Shown piece by piece: positions 17,283-25,939 of a stretch of DNA of 64,000 nt. The stretch is from Maribellus maritimus. GTDB lineage: Bacteria; Bacteroidota; Bacteroidia; Bacteroidales; Prolixibacteraceae. Every line of letters begins with the position of its first letter. The first letter of the stretch is position 1. The translations under genes were made by a program, and so were the position numbers. Below the pieces are notes generated by a model, which saw only the letters and a program-made list of their open reading frames with translations, did not search any database and had not been told where the DNA came from. The stretch lies in contig NZ_JAIKLE010000005.1 in NCBI RefSeq assembly GCF_022267315.1, positions 62,001-126,000 of the forward strand, written 5' to 3'.

Positions 17283-18704
17283 ATGATGAAAAAACTGCTC
17301 ACGGTACTGAATACTTTCGTTATTATTAACTCCATCCTTGCATCTGGTATTAAGACCGATGATATTAGAGGTAAGTGGTATTTAAAATCAATAGTAATTG
17401 ATGGCGTATCCAGAAGTCCTGATGAAAATATTTCACCATATATTTATTTTGGATTTGATTCAAGCAATAAATTTTATCACAATGGCTCTTTTCTTATCGT
17501 TAATGGAAAAGATAACTTCAGCGAATCTTATTCCTTTCAAAACTTTTATCAACTAAAAAGCGACTCAGTAAAACTTGTTGGCCCAAGATTAATAGGTTAT
17601 TATGGAACTAACGGTACCACATTTGATTTACGTAATGAGTTATATGGAGCATTTAAGTATAGTATCTCGAGTAACAACCTGATGCTTGAAAACGAGAAAA
17701 TATCTCTGTATTACGAAAAGGATTCTGTAATCAATTATGGGCTCGAAAAAGCAGTAAATTCTCCTGACTTCGGTTTTGATAAGAAATTAATAGGCAGTTG
17801 GCGGTTAGTAAAAATGAATGTTCCGGACTCTTTGGTTGAAGAAATCAACAGCAGCATAGAAAAAGCGTACAAACTAAAAAGCAACCGTGGACTTCCACAA
17901 AAAAAGCGACCTGAAAAATTGATTGAGATGGCTAAACAAGAAGTTCAACGGTTTTTAAAGGATGGAGGCTGGACTGTAAATATTGGTGATTTTCTTGAAA
18001 ATACCAGCTCTTATGATACTTTAAGCTATGGCAACTTTATTAGTTACAGTGATGGGTGCAATCGTTGTGGAGGGTATATCAAACTTTTTAACGACACTTT
18101 AAAAACAAACAATATTATGTGTAAGTCGATAGATTGTTTTCCCAATTTTACAGGTACTTTTAAAAGCTCCAGTGTATTTAACAACGCTACTTATCATTTT
18201 AATACTGATACCTTAATAGTTGAAGCTAACGACAGAGCAAGTTTTTTTATCCCGTCAGAACAGGCACCATCAATAAAAAAATATGATTTTAAGAATTTGA
18301 ACAAGTTCTACCAGCTCGTAAATTTGAATATTGAAAATAAAGAGTTGGAAAGAATTGTTTTGAGCCTGATACCGGAAAATGAAATATATTTCCACCTCAA
18401 GAGCGGCAGTGGAGTCAACCCAGAAAATCACGACTGTTCAGGAAAAAATATGAAAATATATCTTTATAATAATGAGAATTACTACATGCAAGAGTTAATG
18501 TCGGTAATTCATGAGAACCTCAGAGATTTTCAAAATACGTTTAACTATCACTGTGTTTTTGTCAGGAAGAAACATGGAATAAATAAATACTTAAATATGA
18601 AAGAATTATTAGGCGAAAAATACATTTTCAATATAGAAGGAAACAATCTCACTTTCCGCTCTCCAAACGGTCGGAACTTTTTGTACCTTAAGTCCAATTA
18701 CTAA
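17283..18704 (+). CDS. Secreted protein with a META/HslJ-like domain
   Basis: A 473-residue protein with a signal peptide (about 1-21). The first part (about 28-150) has a lipocalin-like strand pattern (GKWYLKSIVIDG, YIYFGFDS). The middle part (about 167-310) reads as a META domain: IGSWRLVKM, then FISYSDGCNRCGGYIK (C259-N260) and NIMC (C280), matching the 'GcN...G.Y.. ...T.maC' pattern of HslJ-type proteins. The C-terminal 150 residues are unassigned. META proteins are periplasmic or surface proteins linked to motility or stress; no catalytic role is implied. The spaced cysteines could form disulfides. Confidence 0.6.
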   Translation: MMKKLLTVLNTFVIINSILASGIKTDDIRGKWYLKSIVIDGVSRSPDENISPYIYFGFDSSNKFYHNGSFLIVNGKDNFSESYSFQNFYQLKSDSVKLVGPRLIGYYGTNGTTFDLRNELYGAFKYSISSNNLMLENEKISLYYEKDSVINYGLEKAVNSPDFGFDKKLIGSWRLVKMNVPDSLVEEINSSIEKAYKLKSNRGLPQKKRPEKLIEMAKQEVQRFLKDGGWTVNIGDFLENTSSYDTLSYGNFISYSDGCNRCGGYIKLFNDTLKTNNIMCKSIDCFPNFTGTFKSSSVFNNATYHFNTDTLIVEANDRASFFIPSEQAPSIKKYDFKNLNKFYQLVNLNIENKELERIVLSLIPENEIYFHLKSGSGVNPENHDCSGKNMKIYLYNNENYYMQELMSVIHENLRDFQNTFNYHCVFVRKKHGINKYLNMKELLGEKYIFNIEGNNLTFRSPNGRNFLYLKSNY

Positions 18705-18807
18705 AAAAGAAACAAATCATAAGTCCATAATCAAATAAAAACCAGGATAATCGTAAATTTAAGTGTTGTATTTCATGTTAAAAAACCAAAAATCGAAATA
18801 ACCTGAC

Positions 18808-19302
18808 ATGGAAAAAAGACCCAGAATCCTCATTAACTTAACTTTAATTGACTATTTCTTTGAGATAATCGGAGCAATCGGAATGGTCTGTCTGATTCTC
18901 TTACCTGTTTATTACTTTAATGACTTGCAGAGCCAAATGCCAAAGCATTTTAATACTCTTGGACAAGTTGATTCATATAGAAACAGGGGAATAATTTGGT
19001 TATTACCGGCAATTGGAATGTTTTTATATGTCGGTCTCTCAATTTTAAATAAATTTCCTTTTGCTTTTAATTACCCAACAAAAGTGACAAACGAGAATGC
19101 GGAAAAGTTATACACTCCTGGAACAAGGACAATAAGACTTTTAAAACTAATTGTAATCCTTTTGTTTGCTTTTCTAAATTTTAAAACCCTAGAAACCGGG
19201 TTAAACAGAGCAACAGAGGTTGGAAAATATTTCCTGGCAATTTTTCTAATTGTATTTACAATCTTGATGGTAACAATGATTTATAAAATGACTAAAAAAT
19301 AA
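18808..19302 (+). CDS. DUF1648-like four-helix membrane protein
   Basis: A 164-residue integral membrane protein with about four hydrophobic helices (20-42, 70-88, 109-128, 138-158). After the first helix comes QMPKHFNTLGQVDSYRNRG, which matches the DUF1648 pattern 'lP.HfN..G..D..g.k'. DUF1648 proteins include regulators linked to SdpI-type immunity and other small membrane proteins of unknown role. The next gene starts 1 nt after its stop, so the two form a translationally coupled pair. Confidence 0.65.
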   Translation: MEKRPRILINLTLIDYFFEIIGAIGMVCLILLPVYYFNDLQSQMPKHFNTLGQVDSYRNRGIIWLLPAIGMFLYVGLSILNKFPFAFNYPTKVTNENAEKLYTPGTRTIRLLKLIVILLFAFLNFKTLETGLNRATEVGKYFLAIFLIVFTILMVTMIYKMTKK

Positions 19303-19303
19303 A

Positions 19304-19606
19304 ATGACCAATTTTCAAGAATCAAAAGACAGGCTGGAAAAGATTGAAAGAATCAAAAATATTCTTACAAATTGGAATCCATTAGGAGAACAGGCAAAAA
19401 GTATAAGTGACCTTGATAATTATGATACCGAGGCAAATGATATTTACTTCCATTTTGTAAGCGAAATAGATTTTCAAAAAAGTAAAAACCCGTTAAAAAG
19501 AATCCAAACAATAACAAAGGAAGTATTAAACGAGGCATTCAATCTTTGGTTAAGTGACAAAGAATGTGAAAAACCAGCTAAAAATATAATGGAAATACTA
19601 AAATAA
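19304..19606 (+). CDS. Small cytoplasmic protein, possibly DUF1871-like
   Basis: A 100-residue soluble helical protein. The stretch IKNILTNWNPLGEQ, then a YDTEANDIYFHF segment, resembles DUF1871, a small family with a 'W.P.......DEYD..a..I' pattern that occurs among immunity-like and uncharacterised genes. It starts 1 nt after the DUF1648-like gene. A small membrane protein coupled to a small soluble partner is compatible with a toxin-immunity or regulator pair, but nothing here proves it. Confidence 0.55.
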   Translation: MTNFQESKDRLEKIERIKNILTNWNPLGEQAKSISDLDNYDTEANDIYFHFVSEIDFQKSKNPLKRIQTITKEVLNEAFNLWLSDKECEKPAKNIMEILK

Positions 19607-19669
19607 AACACCAACGCACAAACCACTGCACATCACAGGGCGGGATTGGTCGTAACAAACAGTTAATCA
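19607..19669. other. GC-richer spacer with short inverted words
   Basis: ACCAAC (19610-19615) near the start and ATTGGT (19642-19647) near the end bracket GC-richer DNA (CACTGCACATCACAGGGCGGG). GCGGGATTGGT resembles GCGGGGTTGGT in the palindrome at 13.69 kb, which hints at related boundary elements in the island. Confidence 0.35.
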
Positions 19670-20467
19670 ATGAGAAACCGGATATTAATATTAGTCATTC
19701 TAATCTTCGTTCCGTATAGCAATAAAGGACAAGAGAGAGAATGGCTGTTAAACAAAGACTCTGTTTTTACATTAGTATCTTCTGAACATTTTAAACTATA
19801 TTCTTTTGATGGTCATCTTACTACAGAAACAAAATTAGATATTCTCAAAGAAAGGGAAGTAGCTTTTCAGAAGATTTCCGATTTTTTTGAGATTAAACCA
19901 AATCTATCAGTCAATATTTTTCTTTTCAGGAATGAGCAATTAAAGTATAATCTTACTGGTCACAGAGGTTTGGGATGGGGCTTTGATAGTACCATCGTCG
20001 AAGTATTTAATGATTCATTTCGTATGGACCCCTACCATGAACTGGTACATATTCTCGGATATACAATTCATAAAACTCCGGCGTTGATTGATGAAGGTAC
20101 AGCTGTTTATCTGTCTCAATTATATGGCGACAACGCTTTTTCAAAAATGATTGGTTACCCGACAAAAAGTATCAATGAAATTCTTTTATTGCATCGCAAA
20201 ACAGAAGGATTGATAAATATCTCAACTCTGCTTTTATATGATAAAATTGGAAATTCAAACAATTTTGTCTTAGAATATTGCACATCAGCATCTTTTGTTG
20301 AGTTCTTAATCAGGAAATTTGGCAAACAAAAATTTCTTGAATTGTATAAATCAATATCAACTGTAAATAATGCCGGGAATGAAATGATATTTGAAAAAAT
20401 TTACGGCGCAGAATTTAATCAAATCGAAAATGCATGGACAAAACAAATAAGGATTAACAAATTATAA
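19670..20467 (+). CDS. Secreted zinc metallopeptidase-like protein (gluzincin, MA clan)
   Basis: A 265-residue protein with a short signal peptide (about 1-20). It has the zinc motif HELVH (123-127) and, 15 residues on, the glutamate of DEGTAVYLS (E142), the usual MA-clan arrangement seen in Peptidase_MA-like proteins. The N-terminal half (HFKLYSFDGHL, then VNIFLF) matches the region that precedes the catalytic core in those proteins. Expected to act in the periplasm or outside the cell; the substrate is unknown. Another island gene encodes a second hydrolase just downstream. Confidence 0.8.
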   Translation: MRNRILILVILIFVPYSNKGQEREWLLNKDSVFTLVSSEHFKLYSFDGHLTTETKLDILKEREVAFQKISDFFEIKPNLSVNIFLFRNEQLKYNLTGHRGLGWGFDSTIVEVFNDSFRMDPYHELVHILGYTIHKTPALIDEGTAVYLSQLYGDNAFSKMIGYPTKSINEILLLHRKTEGLINISTLLLYDKIGNSNNFVLEYCTSASFVEFLIRKFGKQKFLELYKSISTVNNAGNEMIFEKIYGAEFNQIENAWTKQIRINKL

Positions 20468-20608
20468 GGGAGCATATTTTTTTTGTTTAACAAACTACTT
20501 TTATCTTATTTATTGAAAAGCAAACCACGATATAAAAAAGGCATAAAAGCGATACAGAGCGTGTATAAAATCTGACGAAATTTATATAAACTAAAACGCG
20601 AAAGGTAC

Positions 20609-21193
20609 ATGACAAAAAAATTGATCAAAATATTATTGCTCTTATTGACTTTTTATCCAGCCGTTGGACAAACCAGCTTTTACAATCAACTTGCTGATTC
20701 TGCATTAACACTGACAAAACAAAAAGTAACTTACGACCCAGGATACTTTCAAATTGAATACCCAAACGGAGATATCCCGGCAAACAAAGGTGTTTGTACC
20801 GACCTTGTAATTCGAGCTTACAGAAAACTCGGAATTGACTTACAAAAAGAAGTACACGAGGATATGCTTGGCAACTTTGACAAATACCCGAAAAATTGGG
20901 GTCTAAGTTATACTGACAAAAATATCGACCACAGACGAGTTCCAAATCTAATGACATTTTTCTCCAGACATGGAATTGAAAAAGAGATTACAGGCAATTC
21001 CACAGATTATCAGCCGGGAGATATTGTTTGCTGGAATTTGGATCGGGGAATTACTCATATTGGAATTGTATGCAGAAAAAAATCAAAAGATGAATTACGA
21101 TATTTAATTGTACACAATATTGGCAGAGGACAGGTTGTTGAGGACTGTTTATTTCGTTTCAAAATAATCGGGCATTACCGTTACAAAAGGTAG
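20609..21193 (+). CDS. DUF1287 protein (secreted NlpC/P60-like cysteine hydrolase)
   Basis: A 194-residue protein with a signal peptide (about 1-20). The pattern is that of DUF1287 (YijF-like): Cys63 in KGVCTDLVIRAYRKLG, then QPGDIVCWNL, His150 in GITHIGIV and His169 in LIVHNIGRG. This Cys-His-His layout is typical of NlpC/P60-type amidases, so a cell-wall or amide hydrolase role is plausible but untested. The C-terminal GHYRY also fits the family. It is monocistronic, with a 141-nt A+T-rich leader. Confidence 0.85.
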   Translation: MTKKLIKILLLLLTFYPAVGQTSFYNQLADSALTLTKQKVTYDPGYFQIEYPNGDIPANKGVCTDLVIRAYRKLGIDLQKEVHEDMLGNFDKYPKNWGLSYTDKNIDHRRVPNLMTFFSRHGIEKEITGNSTDYQPGDIVCWNLDRGITHIGIVCRKKSKDELRYLIVHNIGRGQVVEDCLFRFKIIGHYRYKR

Positions 21194-21273
21194 AAAACAA
21201 AAATAACCAATAAATTTCCGGAGAACAAAAAGGATTAAAACCGTACATTTTATAATAAAAACATAAAATCCCG

Positions 21274-21939
21274 ATGACCTATTTTAATAAAAAAACCAAA
21301 ACAACCGCGTCAGCAATGGGAGTGTTGCTTGGCATGGCAGGCGTTATTAATCACGGAGTATTTGAGATTCTTCAGGGCTTTACTCCTACCAACGGATTTT
21401 ATATTGAAGCCATTGGCGAAGTCCATCGATTTTGGGTTTATGGAACGGAAGGAGCCTTTACAATAATTCATAATTTTCTGATTACAGGTATTTTTGCAGT
21501 CTTGACAAGCTTAGCCATAATTATTTGGTCTCTGAAGTATATACATACAAAACATGGCACAACCATATTCCTGTTATTAACTGTTTTATTAATTCTTGTT
21601 GGCGGTGGGATCGGTTTTATTATCGTCTTCATTCCCACATGGGCTTTTGCCAGCCAAATAAACAAAGCGCTGAGTTGGTGGAAAAAAATATTTCCCTTCG
21701 GTTTAAGAAAGATATTGTCTTCGTTTTGGATCTTCAGTTTAGCTACAGCAATGATTTCGTGGTTGATTGTTATGGAACTGGGAATTTTTGGTTATATCCC
21801 GGGGCAAAACAACCCCGATATCATCTTAAACATTGTTTTCATATTACTATTTTCTTCAGCAATTTTAACATGTATAAGCTTTATTTGTGCATATTCAGGA
21901 GATATCAATGACAGAAAATTAAATCGCGAATTGCAGTAA
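21274..21939 (+). CDS. Membrane protein of unknown function
   Basis: A 221-residue protein with about five hydrophobic helices (14-30, 65-87, 95-120, 146-168, 183-207). Polar loops include a conserved-looking HGVFEILQGFTPTNGFYIEAIGE segment after the first helix and a C-terminal DINDRKLNRELQ tail. I do not recognise a family. It lies 80 nt after the DUF1287 gene. Confidence 0.6.
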   Translation: MTYFNKKTKTTASAMGVLLGMAGVINHGVFEILQGFTPTNGFYIEAIGEVHRFWVYGTEGAFTIIHNFLITGIFAVLTSLAIIIWSLKYIHTKHGTTIFLLLTVLLILVGGGIGFIIVFIPTWAFASQINKALSWWKKIFPFGLRKILSSFWIFSLATAMISWLIVMELGIFGYIPGQNNPDIILNIVFILLFSSAILTCISFICAYSGDINDRKLNRELQ

Positions 21940-21985
21940 CAAATTGCTATACGCTTCTGGCATATCATATTAAAACAAAACATTT

Positions 21986-22100
21986 TCAGCAGTGAATCAG
22001 TGCCTTTTATTAAAACTTCCCGAGGCTTCTATAATCTCCGTATATCTTGTAGAAACTGGTTCCTCAAGCAGATTTTTGTTGCCCAATTTAGTTCTCACAG
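21986..22100 (-). pseudogene. Decayed copy of the 3' end of the adjacent receiver/ATP-grasp gene
   Basis: Read on the minus strand, this stretch encodes KLGNKNLLEE, close to KLTDKNLVEE in the last 40 residues of the gene at 22825-25800. It ends KALIHC-stop, against KALIYC-stop in the intact gene. Between these ends the copy has a short deletion that shifts the frame. On the plus strand both copies begin ATTTTCAGCAGT (21982 and 22821), and similarity fades outside this stretch. It is a 3'-terminal gene fragment, old enough to have diverged. Confidence 0.75.
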
Positions 22101-22275
22101 AAATATAAAAAGAAAAAAACACTTATCAATCGACAGGCGGGTGAGAAAACGGATCCCGCTTCTCTCAAGTTAGTTTGAAAACAAATTAAGTTGTACATGA
22201 CTGGCTCATTTTTTGTTAAATATCAATAAGGTTGAGTTTCTTTTAAGCTAATTCTCAAAACTAAAATATGGAGTC
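22101..22275. other. Intergenic region upstream of the last island gene
   Basis: 175 bp with no gene. GCGGG (22137-22141) and CCCGC (22156-22160) can pair, and GAGAA/TTCTC overlap them as an alternative, so a small hairpin is possible. The rest is A+T-rich leader of the next gene. Confidence 0.35.
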
Positions 22276-22785
22276 ATGAAAGTAAAAATGTTTTTGTTCA
22301 CCGTTATTCAATTATTTGTTGTACATATTTATGCCCAAAGTCTGAGTGAATCTCTGGGAGGCGTTAAAACCAACTTCCATTTTTTTTCCAACAATACTGA
22401 TTTGAATGTAACTGACCAGTTCATAATTAAGAGAGCAGAAAAGAAGGCGTCAGCGAGTACCAACTACTCATTCCATTCCGCATATGGTTACGGTTATGGA
22501 TATCAGTCTTTTCACCTTGAATTTATCACAAGGGAATATTATGTAACAGAAGAAGTTGAACATAAAGGCAAATACAGTGATAAAATAGAGCTGACATTTT
22601 ATAACTCGGATGATATTGCTCTGGCAACCCATACTTTAGATTATTCGGTTGTGGACTTGTCCTACAATATATCATCCGATGAAATTCAGTTTTTTTATTC
22701 GGTAGACCTTTTAGGTATACCAATTGTTCTGTTAAACAAAACTGCGAAAATCAATTTTATAAAAAAGGTATCCAACAAAAAATAG
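22276..22785 (+). CDS. Secreted protein of unknown function between duplicated 3' ends
   Basis: A 169-residue protein with a signal peptide (MKVKMFLFTVIQLFVVHIYA, cleaved before QSL). The mature part has a short Tyr/Gly run (YGYGYGYQ, about residues 75-82) and alternating strands, suggesting a small beta-barrel or beta-sandwich. I do not recognise a family. It lies between the 3'-end fragment at 21986 and the true 3' end of the same gene at 22825, so it sits inside an 839-bp unit bounded by diverged direct repeats. Confidence 0.6.
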   Translation: MKVKMFLFTVIQLFVVHIYAQSLSESLGGVKTNFHFFSNNTDLNVTDQFIIKRAEKKASASTNYSFHSAYGYGYGYQSFHLEFITREYYVTEEVEHKGKYSDKIELTFYNSDDIALATHTLDYSVVDLSYNISSDEIQFFYSVDLLGIPIVLLNKTAKINFIKKVSNKK

Positions 22786-22824
22786 TAAATACAATCCACC
22801 AATAATTTAATCAAATTCTTATTT

Positions 22825-25800
22825 TCAGCAGTAAATCAACGCCTTTTGTTCTTTGCCATTCATTAAAACTGTCAGGGGTTCTTTAAACTCAACATGTTTA
22901 ATAAATTCTGTTTCCTCAACCAAATTTTTGTCGGTAAGTTTCTCCATTTTCAACTTTGAACTGCGGGAATTATGCGGCACCGAGAAGTAGCCCACATTCA
23001 TTGACGTTACGTTGTGGAAAAAATGTGAACCAAGAGAGGCATCCAGTGGAAAATCGGGCAGCCCCATTTCTACAATAATACGCGCTTTTGAAATGTGCGC
23101 CCACAAAACAGGAATCCCGGTGTATGGATCCCGCGAGCCCCAGCGCCCGGGTCCTATCAGAATATATTCTTTTCCCTGTGCTTCAAAACGGAGGTTTAGT
23201 TTGCGAATCTCTTCCGCCATTTGTTTGGTCTTCATTTTATTAAATTTTACAGGATCGACAAAAACCACATCTTTAATATCGTTTATCTTTCCGTTTCCCA
23301 TTCCCCTTTCGGCGTACATAAGTATTTTGTCCTCATCAACAGCACCCATATCAATCTCCACTTTTTCCTCTATACGGATCAATGGTTTTATCTGTAAAAG
23401 ATAAAATGTAGGCAATCCATTCTCAGCCTTTTCCAAATCGATGGCATATTCAATTTCAACCGGTGAGCCCATCGCTTCTTTAAAAAGCTTTAATAGCACT
23501 TGTAAGGTTTCAGCCAGTGGCAAGTAACCGTATTTTAAGATATTTGCAAAATCGACAACACGCGGTCCCTTCATCTGGATTCCCGGGATCAAATCATCAT
23601 TTTCCATTATATAAGTGGAAGTAGAATGTTCGAGAGTTTCATCTTCTTCAGCATCTTTTATCCGGAACCGTTTTATAGCGGCATCTTCTCCGTCGGTAAT
23701 TAAATCAAAATTGTCTTTGGTAAGGTCGATAGCATAAAAATGCTTCTGCGAGTCTCTGAGCTGATCTTTAACAGAAGTTGGATTAATGTTTGGATAAAGC
23801 GGACAAAACCTGTAGGAATTTTCGCCGCCAACCACGTACATTCCCAAACCAACGGCAGCTACAGAAAAACCATCCTCCGGCTTCATATATGATATGGGAT
23901 AGTAGTTAAACGACTGTGCCACACCCGAAACACTTGGATAATATTTATCGTTGTAATTGTGCCCAATTACCTCCTGGATAACCACTGCCATTTTCTCTTC
24001 TTCTATTTTATAGTTCACCGCATCAAAATAAGCTTGTGCCGAATCGGTAAAAATACTGGCATACACTAATTTAATCGCCGTTTCCAATTGCTGGTAACGA
24101 ATTAAAATATCTGTATGGTTATTGGGAATAAGATAAGTTGAATAAACCCCCGAGAAAGGCTGCAGCAAAGAGTCTTCAAATAAACCGGAAGAACGAACCG
24201 CCAGTGGCTTTTTCATTTTTTCGAGGTATTTTATTAGTCGTTTTCGGATTTTTTCGTCAAACTCTGATTCCAGAAAATGCTGGCGAATCGATTCAAAATC
24301 ATTTAATGAATAAATATCATCGTACAGATTATTCATTTCGATGAATTTATCAAACTCCAGGGCTCCTAAAACTGCTGTAGCAGGTATACGAATATTCATA
24401 CCCTTGATATAATTCTGAAAATCTATATTTTCGATAATGTGGCAAATAAAAGCGATTCCGCGGCCCTTTCCCCCTAAAGACCCCTTCGCCAGCCTAACGA
24501 CAAAACGATTATGATCAACCAGAACCGGGTCAAAGTTTACAATCGTTCCCTTTAATTTTTCGTATCGAACCGAGCGAAAAACATTGAGACAAAAATTTCT
24601 CAACTCCTCTGCAGATTCAAAATCTTCTGTTTTTATGGGACGTAATCTTTCGGCCATATTTATTTCACCGCGCGCCATTAACCAGGTGGAAAAAGAATTT
24701 CGTTTTCCGTGATAGAGCATTGCCTCAGCCGGAATGGTACTAAATTTTTCCTGAAACTCCTGCAGATTTTCTGCTTCGGCCAGGGGTTTACCATCCATAC
24801 CCTTAAATACAAAATTCCCAAATCCAAGCCTCCTGTAAAGAAAATTAAGAATGTCCATCGACAAACTTTCTGAATTTTTATTGATAAAATCGGCACCTAC
24901 ACTTTTGGCGCGTTCCGCATTTGAAATATCATGCGATTGTAACAACGATGGAATCGGATATTTAAAAGTTTGTTTGGCATATTTTAGTAATTCAATTCCG
25001 GCATCTTCGTTATCCACGCCATCCTTCTCAAACTTAACATCGGAAATAACACACAAAATATACCGGCGGTAAGCGTTAATTAAACGAACTGCCTCTTCGT
25101 AAGTATCAACCAGCAATACTTTCGGACGTGCCCTCATTTTTAAAATTTTATGCAGTTCGTCGGTAGCATCCTCCTGAACCAAAATCTGGGTTTGTGTCAT
25201 CACTGTAGTGTAAAGCATCGGCAAATACCTTGAATAGTATTGAATGCTATCCTCCACCAAAAGAATAACCCGTACATTTCCGTTTTGTGTATCGCGGGCC
25301 ACGTTTTTTTTATCCTCGATATATTTTATCATGGCAAGAAAAACATTCGAGTTTCCATTCCAGACAAAAATACGGTCGATTGAATCCAGCTTTCTCCCTT
25401 CCGCCTGAAAATACCGTAAATCGGCATTGTTGTTTACAAGTAACAAAAGCGGAACCCTGGGACGAATGGCTCTTATTTCTTTTGACGTTTGAACAGGTGT
25501 ATTCTTGTCAACTCCGGCCATAACAATAATTAAATCAAAATCTTTATGCTTTAGCGTTAAAAGCGCATCTTCCTGTGAGTTAACACTTGTAAAGCGCGGT
25601 GCTGCATATAAATTTAGCTGTAAGTATTCTCCAAAAATCTTGTCGCTAAACTGTCCTTCACGCACAATGGAATACGAGTCGTAAAGTGTAGCAATCAGGA
25701 GCACCTCTTTCACTTTAGTGGGCATCAATTCCTGAAAAATATCACGATCAGTTTTTTTCCGTTTGTAAATGTTTGCCAGTGAAATATTTTCAAGTTCCAT
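22825..25800 (-). CDS. Two receiver-like domains fused to a PPDK_N/PEP-synthase-type ATP-grasp domain
   Basis: A 991-residue soluble protein. Residues about 30-165 form a receiver-like domain whose phospho-acceptor position has become VMAG (near 93-96). Residues about 176-320 form a second receiver that keeps its key residues: E183-D184, D254 (ISDVKF), S289 and K308. From about 420 to 830 follows the ATP-binding domain of pyruvate phosphate dikinase/PEP synthase (RLAKGSLGGKGRGIAF, AVRSSGLFEDS, PVEIEYAIDLE). A conserved C-terminal part contains IGPGRWGSRDPYTG. The phosphohistidine swivel and PEP-binding domains are absent, so it cannot be an ordinary PEP synthase. Its role is unknown. Confidence 0.85.
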   Translation of the reverse strand: MELENISLANIYKRKKTDRDIFQELMPTKVKEVLLIATLYDSYSIVREGQFSDKIFGEYLQLNLYAAPRFTSVNSQEDALLTLKHKDFDLIIVMAGVDKNTPVQTSKEIRAIRPRVPLLLLVNNNADLRYFQAEGRKLDSIDRIFVWNGNSNVFLAMIKYIEDKKNVARDTQNGNVRVILLVEDSIQYYSRYLPMLYTTVMTQTQILVQEDATDELHKILKMRARPKVLLVDTYEEAVRLINAYRRYILCVISDVKFEKDGVDNEDAGIELLKYAKQTFKYPIPSLLQSHDISNAERAKSVGADFINKNSESLSMDILNFLYRRLGFGNFVFKGMDGKPLAEAENLQEFQEKFSTIPAEAMLYHGKRNSFSTWLMARGEINMAERLRPIKTEDFESAEELRNFCLNVFRSVRYEKLKGTIVNFDPVLVDHNRFVVRLAKGSLGGKGRGIAFICHIIENIDFQNYIKGMNIRIPATAVLGALEFDKFIEMNNLYDDIYSLNDFESIRQHFLESEFDEKIRKRLIKYLEKMKKPLAVRSSGLFEDSLLQPFSGVYSTYLIPNNHTDILIRYQQLETAIKLVYASIFTDSAQAYFDAVNYKIEEEKMAVVIQEVIGHNYNDKYYPSVSGVAQSFNYYPISYMKPEDGFSVAAVGLGMYVVGGENSYRFCPLYPNINPTSVKDQLRDSQKHFYAIDLTKDNFDLITDGEDAAIKRFRIKDAEEDETLEHSTSTYIMENDDLIPGIQMKGPRVVDFANILKYGYLPLAETLQVLLKLFKEAMGSPVEIEYAIDLEKAENGLPTFYLLQIKPLIRIEEKVEIDMGAVDEDKILMYAERGMGNGKINDIKDVVFVDPVKFNKMKTKQMAEEIRKLNLRFEAQGKEYILIGPGRWGSRDPYTGIPVLWAHISKARIIVEMGLPDFPLDASLGSHFFHNVTSMNVGYFSVPHNSRSSKLKMEKLTDKNLVEETEFIKHVEFKEPLTVLMNGKEQKALIYC

Positions 25801-25893
25801 AAATATCTGTTTTGAACGATGAAATTAAGAAAAATTCAGGCTTGTTTTTGAATTGGGAATATGCTGAAAAAAAGGTAATTGTTAAATTAAGGA

Positions 25894-25923
25894 CAAAAAA
25901 ATCCCGGAGTTTTCTCCCCGGGA
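25894..25923 (-). terminator. Terminator after the DUF1015 gene
   Basis: On the minus strand TCCCG, GAG, loop AAAA, CTC, CGGGA is followed by seven T residues. It starts 17 nt past the DUF1015 stop and separates it from the receiver/ATP-grasp gene, which then needs its own promoter. Confidence 0.75.
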
Positions 25924-25939
25924 CATTTGATTTGTTTTA

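Noticed and set aside
13690-19650. Integron attC sites in the island gaps
   Set aside because: The palindromes lack the GTTRRRY and RYYYAAC core sequences and no integron integrase was found, so only the architectural similarity is reported.
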